From the NCBI GenBank assembly GCA_021769035.1, contig JAETTP010000022.1:1-34139 (forward strand): a DNA stretch of 34,139 bases, read 5' to 3'. The first letter of the stretch is position 1. Every line of letters starts with the position of its first letter. Positions 9,489 through 17,370 of the stretch are shown here, one piece after another. Both the position numbers and the translations under genes were made by a program. The DNA is from Bacillota bacterium. Its GTDB lineage: Bacteria > Bacillota > Dehalobacteriia > UBA4068 > UBA4997. A model generated the notes under the pieces. The model searched no databases and was not told the DNA's origin. It saw only the letters and a list, made by a program, of their open reading frames with translations.

Positions 9489-11693
9489 TTATATTTTCAG
9501 CAAGTCGCAGACCACCTGTGGCATTTCCGCCGCCTCAGCCACCAGCTTGTGCAGCACCGGTCGCTGCTCCAAATCCCGCAGGGCCGGATGCACCGGCTGT
9601 CCAACAGCCGCCGAAAGCCGCCGCAGAATTTCCGCTTCAGTTTCTTCAGCTGCCGCCGGCTCGCCCAAGGCAGCCAAAACCGCCCGGCCGAACTTAAACG
9701 GGCTGGCTGTGGAAGCCACCACCACCGGCCGTTTATCGCCGCTTTGGGCCAGATAATCCTCGTAAACCGCCACGGCCACCGCTGTGTGTGGGTCCAAAGC
9801 GTAGCCCTGCTCAGTGAAATACTTTTTAATAGTGGCCGCCACCCGATCCTCCGTGGCATAGCCGCCGCTCATTAAGGTTTGCCATTTGGCAAAGGCCGCC
9901 GCGTCCGCCTCAAAACAACCTTTTTCCGCCAAATCAGCGTAAGCAGCCCGCACCTTATCTACATCGCCGCCAGTCATTGCATAGTAAAAACGCTCAAAAT
10001 TGCTGCTAATCAAAATATCCATGCTGGGGCTGGTGGTTTTCACAAAATCCCGCCGCCGGTCATAAACCCCGGTCGCCAGTACATCGGCCAGCACCTTGTT
10101 GCTGTTGCTGGCACAAATCAGCCGGCCAACCGGCAGGCCCATCTCCTTAGCATAGTAGGCCGCCAGAATATTGCCAAAATTGCCGGTGGGCACCACCACA
10201 TTAAAGCTTTCGCCCGGCTGCAAGCTGCCCTGACGTAGCAGCTCGGCATAGCTCCAAAAATAATAAACAATCTGCGGGCACAAACGGCCCCAGTTAATTG
10301 AATTAGCCGAGGAAAACTCCTTGTTGGCCGCAGCCAACCGCTGCTGCATTTCCCTATCTGCAAAAATCTGTTTGACGCCGCTCTGGCAGTTGTCAAAATT
10401 ACCCTTAATCGCCACCACATGCGTGTTATCGCCGTCGGTGGTAGCCATTTGCAGATACTGCGCCTGGCTGACGCCGCCGTGCGGATAAAAACAAATCACC
10501 TGAATGCCAGGTACGTTTTTAAAGCCCTCCAAGGCAGCCTTGCCGGTATCGCCGGAGGTTGCCACCAACACGGCAATCTCGTGGCTGTCACCCTGCAAAC
10601 GTACCGCCTCTGTTAAAAGCCGCGGCAAAATTTGTAGCGCCATATCCTTAAAGGCGGCCGTCGGCCCCTGCCACAGCTCCAAAATATGTAGACCGTCTGC
10701 CAGCTTAACCAGCGGAGCAATCTCCGGTTTGGCAAAATTTCGACCGTAGGAAGCGGACACAATCTCCTGCAAACGCTCCGGCTGATAATCCGTTAAAAAC
10801 AGGCCCAAAATCTTAGCCGCCAAGGTTTGATAGCTCATCGCCTGCAACTCCTGCCAGCTATATTCAAAAGCCGGCAGCGACTCTGGCACAAACAAACCGC
10901 CGTCAGCCGCCAACCCCTGCCGAATTGCCGCCGCGGCATTTTGACCGCCGGCCTCGCCGCCGCGTGTACTGATATATTGCATAGGTTTCACCTCAAAAAA
11001 ATTCTGGTTTGATTCTTTTTCTTCCATATTATTTAACGCCTTAAAGGCAGGCCGGGCTTCCAATCGATAAATCGGCTGGCCCAAGCGCCGAAAACGCATT
11101 TCATACTCCGTAGGCCGGTCTTGCGGCGCAGCTTGCAGAGCATAATCCCAATCCAGCTCCGTCAACCGCCAGCCGGCAGCCAACAGACTATCCGCTGAAA
11201 AGCTGAACAAATTGCGATTGTCCGTTTTCAACCAAAGCTCGCCGTCAGGCGCCAGCAACTCCTTATAAAGCGACAAAAAATTACTGTGCGTCAAACGGCG
11301 TTTGGTATGCTTTGCTTTCGGCCAGGGGTCGGAAAAGTTTAAGTAAATCCGATCCAACTCACCGGGCGCAAAGCAAGTGCCTAACAAGTAAGCGTCCAAC
11401 CACAAAAAGGCCAAATTGGCTGGGGGTGCCGCTACGTTATCCCCCACGGCTTTTGCCAAAACAGAATCATATTTTTCCAGGCCGATAATATTCAAATCCG
11501 GAAAATCCTGAGCCATAGTGTTGGCAAAACGGCCACGGCCGCAGCCAATTTCCAAACACAGCTTTGCCGTCTGGCTGCCCTGGGCGGCAAAATGCTGCCG
11601 CCAACAGCCGCGAGGAGCCGTATCCGCCCGCAGCACCAGCCTGGGCTGCGCCAAAAGCAACTCCTTGCTGCCTGGTATATTTCGCAAACGCAT
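9489..11693 (-). CDS. trmB/thrC: Composite ORF: TrmB tRNA (m7G46) methyltransferase + threonine synthase
   Basis: One 734-codon frame encodes two complete enzymes. Residues 1 to about 215 are TrmB: SAM loop LEIGCGRGRF (47-56), NFSDPWPKAKHTKRRL (119-134) and the C-terminal GQPIYRLEA typical of the family end. Residues 238-734 are PLP-dependent threonine synthase, about 497 residues: MQYISTRGG start, GPTAAFKDM with Lys349 expected to bind PLP, ATSGDTGKAALEGF and VPTGNFGNILAAYYAKEMG. The linker (216-237) is low-complexity. ThrC has its own ATG at 10982 with GAGGTG 6 bases upstream, so free ThrC is very likely made. The join crosses a T7 tract (10995-11001); a tract of 6 or 8 T would end TrmB before ThrC. 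TrmB starts at ATG 11693 behind AAGGAAC. Both activities are sure; the covalent fusion is not. Confidence 0.9.
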   Translation of the reverse strand: MRLRNIPGSKELLLAQPRLVLRADTAPRGCWRQHFAAQGSQTAKLCLEIGCGRGRFANTMAQDFPDLNIIGLEKYDSVLAKAVGDNVAAPPANLAFLWLDAYLLGTCFAPGELDRIYLNFSDPWPKAKHTKRRLTHSNFLSLYKELLAPDGELWLKTDNRNLFSFSADSLLAAGWRLTELDWDYALQAAPQDRPTEYEMRFRRLGQPIYRLEARPAFKALNNMEEKESNQNFFEVKPMQYISTRGGEAGGQNAAAAIRQGLAADGGLFVPESLPAFEYSWQELQAMSYQTLAAKILGLFLTDYQPERLQEIVSASYGRNFAKPEIAPLVKLADGLHILELWQGPTAAFKDMALQILPRLLTEAVRLQGDSHEIAVLVATSGDTGKAALEGFKNVPGIQVICFYPHGGVSQAQYLQMATTDGDNTHVVAIKGNFDNCQSGVKQIFADREMQQRLAAANKEFSSANSINWGRLCPQIVYYFWSYAELLRQGSLQPGESFNVVVPTGNFGNILAAYYAKEMGLPVGRLICASNSNKVLADVLATGVYDRRRDFVKTTSPSMDILISSNFERFYYAMTGGDVDKVRAAYADLAEKGCFEADAAAFAKWQTLMSGGYATEDRVAATIKKYFTEQGYALDPHTAVAVAVYEDYLAQSGDKRPVVVASTASPFKFGRAVLAALGEPAAAEETEAEILRRLSAAVGQPVHPALRDLEQRPVLHKLVAEAAEMPQVVCDLLKI

Positions 11694-11726
11694 ATAACTG
11701 TTCCTTAATATATTTTGAAATTCAGC

Positions 11727-12071
11727 CTAAACATCAGCCAAAAGTTCGTCTATCGCTTTATCCACCTGATCTTTAGTCAGGCCGTGCTCCTTTTCCAGAC
11801 GCAGCTCAATAGCCTGCGCCCAAAAGGACATCTTTTCGGCCATTTTCTTAAATTTCTTACTATTCATATCCTTGCTGCCACCCCGGTCAATCGCATTGGC
11901 AGCCACCACCGTGGCAATAGACTGGCACTTAATCAAGGTTTCCTTATCATATTGCTGATAATTAGACTGCCACTCTGCCGTAACCTCTTTAAAATAGGCG
12001 GCAAACTCCGCAAAAGGAATATCCTCTTCCATCTGCAAATATTCGCGCAATTTGGCAAACAAAGCCTCCAT
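11727..12071 (-). CDS. Unknown 114-residue, helix-rich charged protein
   Basis: I do not recognise this protein. ATG 12071 has AAGGAG 7 bases upstream; an in-frame TTG at 12089 would add six residues but lacks a site. The sequence is soluble and strongly helical in composition, with no signal peptide or membrane segment and only one Cys. Residues about 50-80 are Lys-rich (SKKFKKMAEKM) and the C-terminus (KDQVDKAIDELLADV) looks like an amphipathic helix. It lies between rnpB and trmB-thrC with a 33-base gap to trmB, so it probably heads or joins the trmB-thrC-pur transcript. The RBS, composition and operon position support a real gene. Confidence 0.7.
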   Translation of the reverse strand: MEALFAKLREYLQMEEDIPFAEFAAYFKEVTAEWQSNYQQYDKETLIKCQSIATVVAANAIDRGGSKDMNSKKFKKMAEKMSFWAQAIELRLEKEHGLTKDQVDKAIDELLADV

Positions 12072-12117
12072 TAATCTTCTCCTTTTCAAAGCAAATTCAG
12101 TTATGCCAAATTACAAA

Positions 12118-12479
12118 CCAAGCAAGCCTATAAGCCGGGTTCTGTCGTGAATGAACATCTATCTTGTGCGGCTGTTGCCAGCCGCCTCCTGCGGCCTTTC
12201 CCAGAAAACAAGACGGGCCGCCTTGTGCGTTTTCTTTTGGCCTTGCTTCAGGTGGGGTTTACCTAGCCGGTTGGTCGCCCAACCGCTGGTGCGCTCTTAC
12301 CGCACCGTTCCATCCTTGCCGGTTTGGCGCGTCTGCCAAACTTAGGCGGTTTGTTTCTGTGGCACTTGCCTTGAGATCACTCTCACCGGCCGTTAGCCGG
12401 CACCCTGCCCTACGAAGCCCGGACTTTCCTCAGAGAGAGCCTTTTGGGATTTCCCTCCGCGTTCATCCAGCTTACTTGG
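12118..12479 (-). ncRNA. rnpB: RNase P RNA (bacterial type A)
   Basis: The catalytic RNA of RNase P, which matures tRNA 5' ends. Read on the minus strand, the 5' arm at 12470-12479 pairs perfectly (one G-U) with the 3' arm at 12118-12127 to give a 10-bp P1. The conserved GAGGAAAGTCCGGGCTTC block is at 12414-12431, its P4 partner ACAGAACCCGGCTTATAG at 12128-12145, and the universal GTAAGAGCGCACCAG block at 12286-12300. The size, about 362 nt, and the latter block suggest type A rather than Bacillus type B. Ends are taken from P1 and may be off by a few bases. No protein-coding reading of this stretch is credible. Confidence 0.96.
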
Positions 12480-12531
12480 TTTATGTTTTGGCAAAAATCA
12501 ACAAAAATTTATCTATTTTTATTGACTTCTC

Positions 12532-12560
12532 ATTATAGCATTTTTTTTGGCCTTATGCAA
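12532..12560 (-). promoter_or_regulatory. Promoter of rnpB
   Basis: On the minus strand TTGCAT (12555-12560) and a perfect TATAAT (12532-12537) are separated by exactly 17 bases, with a TG one base before the -10. The predicted start leaves a leader of about 45 nt before helix P1, so the precursor would need 5' trimming. It lies between the LUD gene stop and rnpB. Confidence 0.8.
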
Positions 12561-12589
12561 TCGCTTTTTTAGAAAAAATTCAGGCTGGT

Positions 12590-13195
12590 TTAAAAACCCA
12601 ATTCCTCATCAATCAAGATAACCTCCGCCTCAGCCCGCTTCAAGCAATGCAAATGAATCACCAGCGCATTACAAATGCGGTCCGGGCTTTGGCAATCATA
12701 GCATTTGTCGCCTTTAACAGCGCAAGGCGTGCGATAGCCCTTGCGGGCCGTGTTTTGCGGCGCGGCCACATTGCGGGCCCGCCAAACGGCCTGCTCCAAA
12801 TCAGCGCACAGCTTGTTCACACTGAAAACAAAGTAAACCTTGCCGTGGCCGTAAAGCGTGCCGGCCACCCGGTTGCCGATAGCGTCAATATTCACCAGCT
12901 CGCCATTCACCGTGGCCGCGTTGACGGAAGTCAAAAAAACTTCACCCTCTGTGGTCAGCGGCAGAACCTCAAAAAAGTCCTGCCCCGGCTCCGGGTGCAT
13001 TGGATCAACCACCTGATTATGGCTGGCCAACAAATCGTAAACGCCCATATTATATAAGGTGCGCGAGTCCCCAAAGGCCACCGTGCAGCCGTCAATCTGC
13101 TCGTTTAAGTAAGCGGCCGCCGCCGCACCATTGGCAAAATGCGCTGTTTTATAGCCCTTTTTAGCAAAAGCAGCCAAAACCTGTTCAATATCCAT
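12590..13195 (-). CDS. LUD-domain protein (LutC/YkgG-like, DUF162)
   Basis: A 201-residue LUD-fold protein. Recognisable are FGDSRTLYNMGVYD (41-54), FLTSVNAATVNGELVNIDAIGNR as a split glycine/Asn-rich core (87-109) and the C-terminal VILIDEELGF. In LutABC the LUD protein takes part in lactate oxidation, but no lutA or lutB is nearby, so that role cannot be assumed. Cys165, Cys168, Cys175 and Cys184 (KCYDCQSPDRIC region) form a Cys cluster that may bind metal or an iron-sulfur centre. ATG 13195 has AGGAGG 7 bases upstream; a GTG at 13201 is too close to it. It follows the Nif3-like gene by 15 bases, so it shares that transcript. Family is clear; function is unknown. Confidence 0.85.
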   Translation of the reverse strand: MDIEQVLAAFAKKGYKTAHFANGAAAAAYLNEQIDGCTVAFGDSRTLYNMGVYDLLASHNQVVDPMHPEPGQDFFEVLPLTTEGEVFLTSVNAATVNGELVNIDAIGNRVAGTLYGHGKVYFVFSVNKLCADLEQAVWRARNVAAPQNTARKGYRTPCAVKGDKCYDCQSPDRICNALVIHLHCLKRAEAEVILIDEELGF

Positions 13196-13210
13196 TTTCA
13201 CGCCTCCTAT

Positions 13211-14020
13211 TTACAGTTTGTTTCCCAGTTTATCATAAAATGCCCAAGCGTCCTGTTCCTCAGCGCAGAGGACCTGCAACTCCGGCAAGGCCTCGGCCAG
13301 CTTAGCGCCCAGACGCCTGATACCGATAATCTCCGTGGCAAAATGCGTGCCGTCAATCACCGCAAAACCACTGTGCGCCGCCTGCAAACCAATATGGTGC
13401 TTGCCGTCTGCCGAAAGCAGCGCGTCGCAGCCGGCTGCCTGCGCCTGCGGCCACAAATCCATACCGGCGCCGCCCACCACAGCCAGCCGCCAATACATTT
13501 TACCCTGCTGTAAACCGGCCGCCCATAGCACCGGCTGCTGCAAACAAGCGCTCAGGTGCGCCAGCAGCTCCGCCGCCGCCATAGGCCGTGGCAAATTGCC
13601 GGCCAGCAGCAAAATCTCCGCTGCAGTGTTATTGGGGTCTAAAATTGGCGCAACCTCTTGCAGCTCCAACGCCTCCGCCAATGTCCAGTTAATGCCTCCG
13701 GCCGCGTTATCCCAGTTGGTATGGGCGGCCATAGCCGCCATATTGCGCTGAGCCAAAGCCAAAATCAAATCGCCCTCGTAGCTTCCGGCCAAAACCTGCT
13801 TTTGACCGGTAAAAATAAAGGGGTGGTGGGTTAAAATTAGCTGACAGCCTGCCGCTGCAGCCTGCTCCAGCACTGGAGAGGTCAAATCCAGAGCCACCAT
13901 AACCCGGCTGCATTCAGCTTCTGGATTGCCCAGCAGCAGGCCTGGATTATCCCAATCCGCCGCCAAGACAGGCGGAGCCAACCGCTCCACCGCCTGCACA
14001 ATATCCTTAATTTTCAGCAT
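13211..14020 (-). CDS. Nif3-like dinuclear metal-centre protein (DUF34)
   Basis: A 269-residue member of the Nif3/YqfO family, conserved proteins that form toroidal hexamers with a two-metal site; suggested roles include GTP cyclohydrolase-like or metal-insertion functions and remain unsettled. Motifs seen are the N-terminal DWDNPGLLLG (22-31), LILTHHPFIF with metal-ligand His65 and His66, an AHTNWDNAAGG segment, and the C-terminal DGTHFATE that would supply the remaining ligands. The length is that of the short form without the PII-like insert. ATG 14020 follows GAGGTG by 5 bases. TrmK lies just upstream with an 18-base gap, the same pairing as yqfN-yqfO in Bacillus, which supports the call. 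Confidence 0.92.
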   Translation of the reverse strand: MLKIKDIVQAVERLAPPVLAADWDNPGLLLGNPEAECSRVMVALDLTSPVLEQAAAAGCQLILTHHPFIFTGQKQVLAGSYEGDLILALAQRNMAAMAAHTNWDNAAGGINWTLAEALELQEVAPILDPNNTAAEILLLAGNLPRPMAAAELLAHLSACLQQPVLWAAGLQQGKMYWRLAVVGGAGMDLWPQAQAAGCDALLSADGKHHIGLQAAHSGFAVIDGTHFATEIIGIRRLGAKLAEALPELQVLCAEEQDAWAFYDKLGNKL

Positions 14021-14038
14021 TTAATCACCTCATTGTTA

Positions 14039-14731
14039 TCACAAGCTGCCTATCAGCTTGCCAATGCGGGAGATTTCCTCCTCCAGCTGCTTTTTGCGCT
14101 GCACGGAATCCTGGCTGTTGTTATCCGCCATCGCCGCCAACAGCTGGGTCATATCCGTTTCCTTCAAAATCAAAAAATCTTTAAACAGAGGGTGCCCGTC
14201 GCGCAGCAGCAGCGGGCCAAAGTCCGCCTCCTGATCGGTCAATTCCATTTGGCCCGGCTCGGCGGCAATTATCTCGTAGTAAAAGCCGTCGTCCTCGGCC
14301 AAATCCTCCGCCACAATTTTGAAACCGTTTTCTGCCAGAAAGCGGCGCACGGCCGGAACATTGCGCTGCGGCTGCAAAACCAGCCTTTTGGCCGCCTGAG
14401 CCAGCGGCAAATCGGCTGAGATGATTTCCTTAATTGCCACGCCGCCCATACCGGCCAGGCAGATTACCTCTGCTTCCCCTGGCTGCAAAACCGAAAGGCC
14501 GTCGCCCAAACGCACGTCAATCTGATTTTCCAGCGAGAGCAAACTGGTCAGCTGGCGGGCGGAATCCAGCGGCCGCTTGCCCCTATCGCTGGCAATCACT
14601 TTAGGGGCAATATCATTAACCACCAGATAAACCGGCAGATAACCGTGGTCGGTGCCAACGTCTGCCACGCGCAGGCCGGGCGGGATTTGCCTGGCCACGG
14701 CCTGCAAGCGATTTGAAAGCTTAATTCTCAT
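14039..14731 (-). CDS. trmK: tRNA (adenine22-N1)-methyltransferase
   Basis: TrmK methylates A22 in the D-loop of some bacterial tRNAs using SAM. The 230-residue protein starts MRIKLSNRLQAVARQ, followed by the SAM-binding VADVGTDHGYLP (22-33), ICLAGMGGVAIKEI, and LVLQPQRNVPAVRRFLAENG, all in the order of the YqfN family. I chose ATG 14731, 6 bases after a GGTG sequence; a GTG at 14746 would add five residues. It lies 67 bases downstream of gltX. A six-bp hairpin (14791-14806) at the gltX stop lacks a U-tract, so read-through from gltX is plausible. Confidence 0.93.
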   Translation of the reverse strand: MRIKLSNRLQAVARQIPPGLRVADVGTDHGYLPVYLVVNDIAPKVIASDRGKRPLDSARQLTSLLSLENQIDVRLGDGLSVLQPGEAEVICLAGMGGVAIKEIISADLPLAQAAKRLVLQPQRNVPAVRRFLAENGFKIVAEDLAEDDGFYYEIIAAEPGQMELTDQEADFGPLLLRDGHPLFKDFLILKETDMTQLLAAMADNNSQDSVQRKKQLEEEISRIGKLIGSL

Positions 14732-14798
14732 GCGTTTCACCATCACTTCAATTTATTTAGGATGTCACTTTAATATATTTTACCAACGCCGGGATTTT

Positions 14799-16256
14799 TT
14801 AATCCCCCAATTCCTGCAAAGCCTGCTCAATACGGGACAGGCTTTCTTCCTTGCCAAAGACCTCCATCAACTCGGTTGCGCCGCCGGGCGTCACCAGCTT
14901 GCGGGCCACGGCAATGCGCACCGCCCACATCACCGCCCCGGCCTTAATGCCGCTGGCTTCCGCGTAAGCTTTTAAGAGCGCAAACAGAGCGTCGTTCTGC
15001 CAATCCTGGCAGGCCGCCAGCTTCGGCTGCACCTCCGCCAAAATCTGCCGGCAAAGCTCCGGCGTGGTTTTGTTCTTTTTGTTGGTGTAGGCCGCCAAAT
15101 CAAGCGGCAAACGCTCTGCCACAAAATCCACCATCTCCGTTGCCTCATTAAAGGTGCAAACTCTGGTGTGCAGCAAAGCAGCCAGCTTGTCCAAGCACAA
15201 GCCAGGAGCCGGGCACTTTTGCCGCAGCAACGGAACAATCCTCTCCGCGCAGGTCTGCTCCGGCATTTGCTTGATATATTCTGAATTAAACCAGTTCAGC
15301 TTGCCGTAATCAAACACCGAGGGCGACTTGCTAATGCCCTCAATGGAAAAAATTTTGCAAAGCTCCTCCAGCGTGAAAATTTCTTGATTGCAATCCTTGG
15401 GGCACCAGCCCAACAAAGCGATATAATTGACAATGGCCTGCGGCAGGTAACCGGCTTGCAGCAAATCCTGGAAGCTGACCGCGCCGTGACGTTTGGAAAG
15501 CTTGGAGATTTTGCCGTCCTCATTTTGGCCCATCAGCAACGGCAAATGTACATAATGCGGACGCGGCCAGCCAAAAGCGTCATATAACAGCACGTATTTG
15601 GGGGTGGAAGTCAGATACTCACTGCCGCGCACCACGTGCGTCACTCCCATCAGATAATCGTCCACCACGTGGGCAAAGTTGTAGGTGGGATAACCGTCTG
15701 CTTTCAGCAGGATTTGATCCTGCATTTCCTTGTTCTCCATGCTGATTTCGCCAAAAACCTCGTCAACGTAACTGGTTACGCCCTCCAGCGGAATTTTCTG
15801 CCGGATAACATAAGGCTCGCCATTGGCTAAATGCGTTGCCACCTCATCTGCGGAAAGGTTGCGGCAATGTCGGTCGTAGCCGCCAACGCCGTCGCTCTCG
15901 TCGTGCAACTGCTGCAAACGCTCCGCCGTGCAAAAGCAGTAGTAAGCATGGCCCTTTGCCACCAGCTCCTCCGCATATTTGCGATAAATCTCCTTGCGCT
16001 CGCTCTGCACGTAGGGGCCGTTGGGGCCGCCAATGCCCGGCCCCTCGTCGTAATTCAGGCCGGTTTGGCGCAGGGTTTGCAAAATCACATCCACCGCGCC
16101 CTCCACCAGACGCACCTGGTCGGTGTCCTCAATCCGCACGATAAATTTGCCGTTGCCGGCCCTGGCCAACAGCCAGGCGTAAAGCGCCGTCCGCAAGTTG
16201 CCGATGTGCATAAACCCTGTCGGCGAGGGGGCAAATCTGGTTACTATTTCTGTCAT
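14799..16256 (-). CDS. gltX: Glutamyl-tRNA synthetase
   Basis: Class I aminoacyl-tRNA synthetase charging tRNA-Glu, and probably tRNA-Gln where GatCAB corrects it. The 485-residue length is typical. HIGN at 17-20 is the HIGH motif, KLSKR at 252-256 the KMSKS motif, and RIEDTDQ at 41-47 the glutamate-site stretch. CFCT at 108-111 and Cys131 may be part of the zinc-binding segment found in many GluRS. GGAG lies 4 bases before ATG 16256, which itself overlaps no other gene. It follows the TPR-like gene by 50 bases. No T-box or other leader is visible in that gap. Confidence 0.97.
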   Translation of the reverse strand: MTEIVTRFAPSPTGFMHIGNLRTALYAWLLARAGNGKFIVRIEDTDQVRLVEGAVDVILQTLRQTGLNYDEGPGIGGPNGPYVQSERKEIYRKYAEELVAKGHAYYCFCTAERLQQLHDESDGVGGYDRHCRNLSADEVATHLANGEPYVIRQKIPLEGVTSYVDEVFGEISMENKEMQDQILLKADGYPTYNFAHVVDDYLMGVTHVVRGSEYLTSTPKYVLLYDAFGWPRPHYVHLPLLMGQNEDGKISKLSKRHGAVSFQDLLQAGYLPQAIVNYIALLGWCPKDCNQEIFTLEELCKIFSIEGISKSPSVFDYGKLNWFNSEYIKQMPEQTCAERIVPLLRQKCPAPGLCLDKLAALLHTRVCTFNEATEMVDFVAERLPLDLAAYTNKKNKTTPELCRQILAEVQPKLAACQDWQNDALFALLKAYAEASGIKAGAVMWAVRIAVARKLVTPGGATELMEVFGKEESLSRIEQALQELGD

Positions 16257-16306
16257 TTTTCTCCAATATCCTTTCCGTAATATCTCTATATTTCCGGCCG
16301 GCTGAT

Positions 16307-17305
16307 TTAAGCGCAGGGCTTGGGCCTTTCCGCTTCAGCGGCGGCCGCCTCAACCAACGGCAGCATAAATTCCTCGTCGGTTTCCGGGTTCCAGTAAACC
16401 AACATCACCTGATAATCCAAATAGAACAGAACCGCTTGCAGCATAGCCCGGCTGCCGTCTGGCTCCGGCCGGGAAAGCAAACTGCTCTCGTCTAACAGCT
16501 GCTTTTGCTGCTTCAGCCAATCCAGGCGGATTTTGGACAAACCGGCTTCGTTCATATAAAACACCATTTGCACATCATGCCTTTGAATGGGATAATGAAA
16601 GGTGCAGTATGGACGGGTGTGCTCCAGCTCTTTCAGCTTAAACAACATCCGGAAGCCCATCAGCCCGGCCTCGTTGACTCTAATACAGGATATTGCCTGC
16701 AATTTGTTATCTGCGTTGGGATCCAGCCCCTCCTGAAGCTGCCGGTCATCGTCCGGCTTGATGAAGTGATATTCCATCTGCTCCAGGGTAGCGCCCTCCT
16801 CTATTTCAAGGCACAGGGTGCTGAACTCGTAATCGCCCGGCACCAGCTCCAGACCGTGCTCCACTGCCGCCAAAGCCCCGTCCTTATCGCCAAAATGGCT
16901 GCGCAGCTTAGCCACCTGCAACCACACCCAGGGATAATCCGGCTCTTCATGCGCGCCCGCTTCCGCATAATGCCGGGCCTCCTCCAACAGGCCGCAGTAC
17001 ATCAAAGCCACGGAATAGCGGTAATACCACGCGCCGCAACCATGCGCATTGGCCTCGGAATCCGGCAGCCACTGCACTGTTTTCCAGTAGCAGGCATAAT
17101 CGTCCGCATTGTTGTTGGCGTAGGCATACCACAGGGCAATTTGCAAATCGGCCTTGGCTTCGGCTTCCGTAAAACGGTCGGCCTCAACGCCCGCCTGAAT
17201 AAAATTATCCAACCAAGCCGCCATTTTGTGGTAATAGCCGCCGTTTTCATCTTCAAAGGCTTCCAGCTCGGCAATATCAGCCGGGCTTAGTAATGACGTC
17301 ATCAT
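16307..17305 (-). CDS. Orphan protein with TPR-like repeats
   Basis: A 332-residue protein without a name I can give. Residues about 60-165 have the helix-turn-helix spacing of tetratricopeptide repeats: YYRYSVALMYCGLLEEA and WLQVAKLRSHFGDKDGALA, followed by a helix ending in LELVPGDYE. The rest, from about 170, is a mixed domain rich in aromatic and acidic residues with EFMLPLVEAAAAEAE near the end. There is no signal peptide or membrane segment, so it is likely cytoplasmic and a scaffold or partner-binding protein. GAGG lies 4-7 bases before two consecutive ATGs (17305 and 17302), either of which may start it. A hairpin upstream (17334-17365) separates it from the kor operon; it precedes gltX by 50 bases. 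Confidence 0.75.
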   Translation of the reverse strand: MMTSLLSPADIAELEAFEDENGGYYHKMAAWLDNFIQAGVEADRFTEAEAKADLQIALWYAYANNNADDYACYWKTVQWLPDSEANAHGCGAWYYRYSVALMYCGLLEEARHYAEAGAHEEPDYPWVWLQVAKLRSHFGDKDGALAAVEHGLELVPGDYEFSTLCLEIEEGATLEQMEYHFIKPDDDRQLQEGLDPNADNKLQAISCIRVNEAGLMGFRMLFKLKELEHTRPYCTFHYPIQRHDVQMVFYMNEAGLSKIRLDWLKQQKQLLDESSLLSRPEPDGSRAMLQAVLFYLDYQVMLVYWNPETDEEFMLPLVEAAAAEAERPKPCA

Positions 17306-17333
17306 TTTACCTCATTTTTCTGTTTTATTAGAT

Positions 17334-17365
17334 AACCTCTCCAATCCGGTCAGGCTGGAGAGGTT
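17334..17365 (-). terminator. Hairpin at the end of the kor operon
   Basis: A perfect 10-bp stem (AACCTCTCCA at 17334-17343 with TGGAGAGGTT at 17356-17365) and 12-base loop lie just after the korC stop. In the kor direction the tail is only moderately U-rich (ATCTAAT); on the plus strand it is followed by TTT. It probably ends or attenuates kor transcription, but it could also be a partial terminator. Confidence 0.6.
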
Positions 17366-17370
17366 TTTGC

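Noticed and set aside
12164-12538. Open frames on the plus strand over rnpB
   Set aside because: The stretch is RNase P RNA on the other strand.
14791-14806. Terminator at the gltX end
   Set aside because: Six-bp stem GGGATT/AATCCC has no U-tract and is followed closely by trmK.
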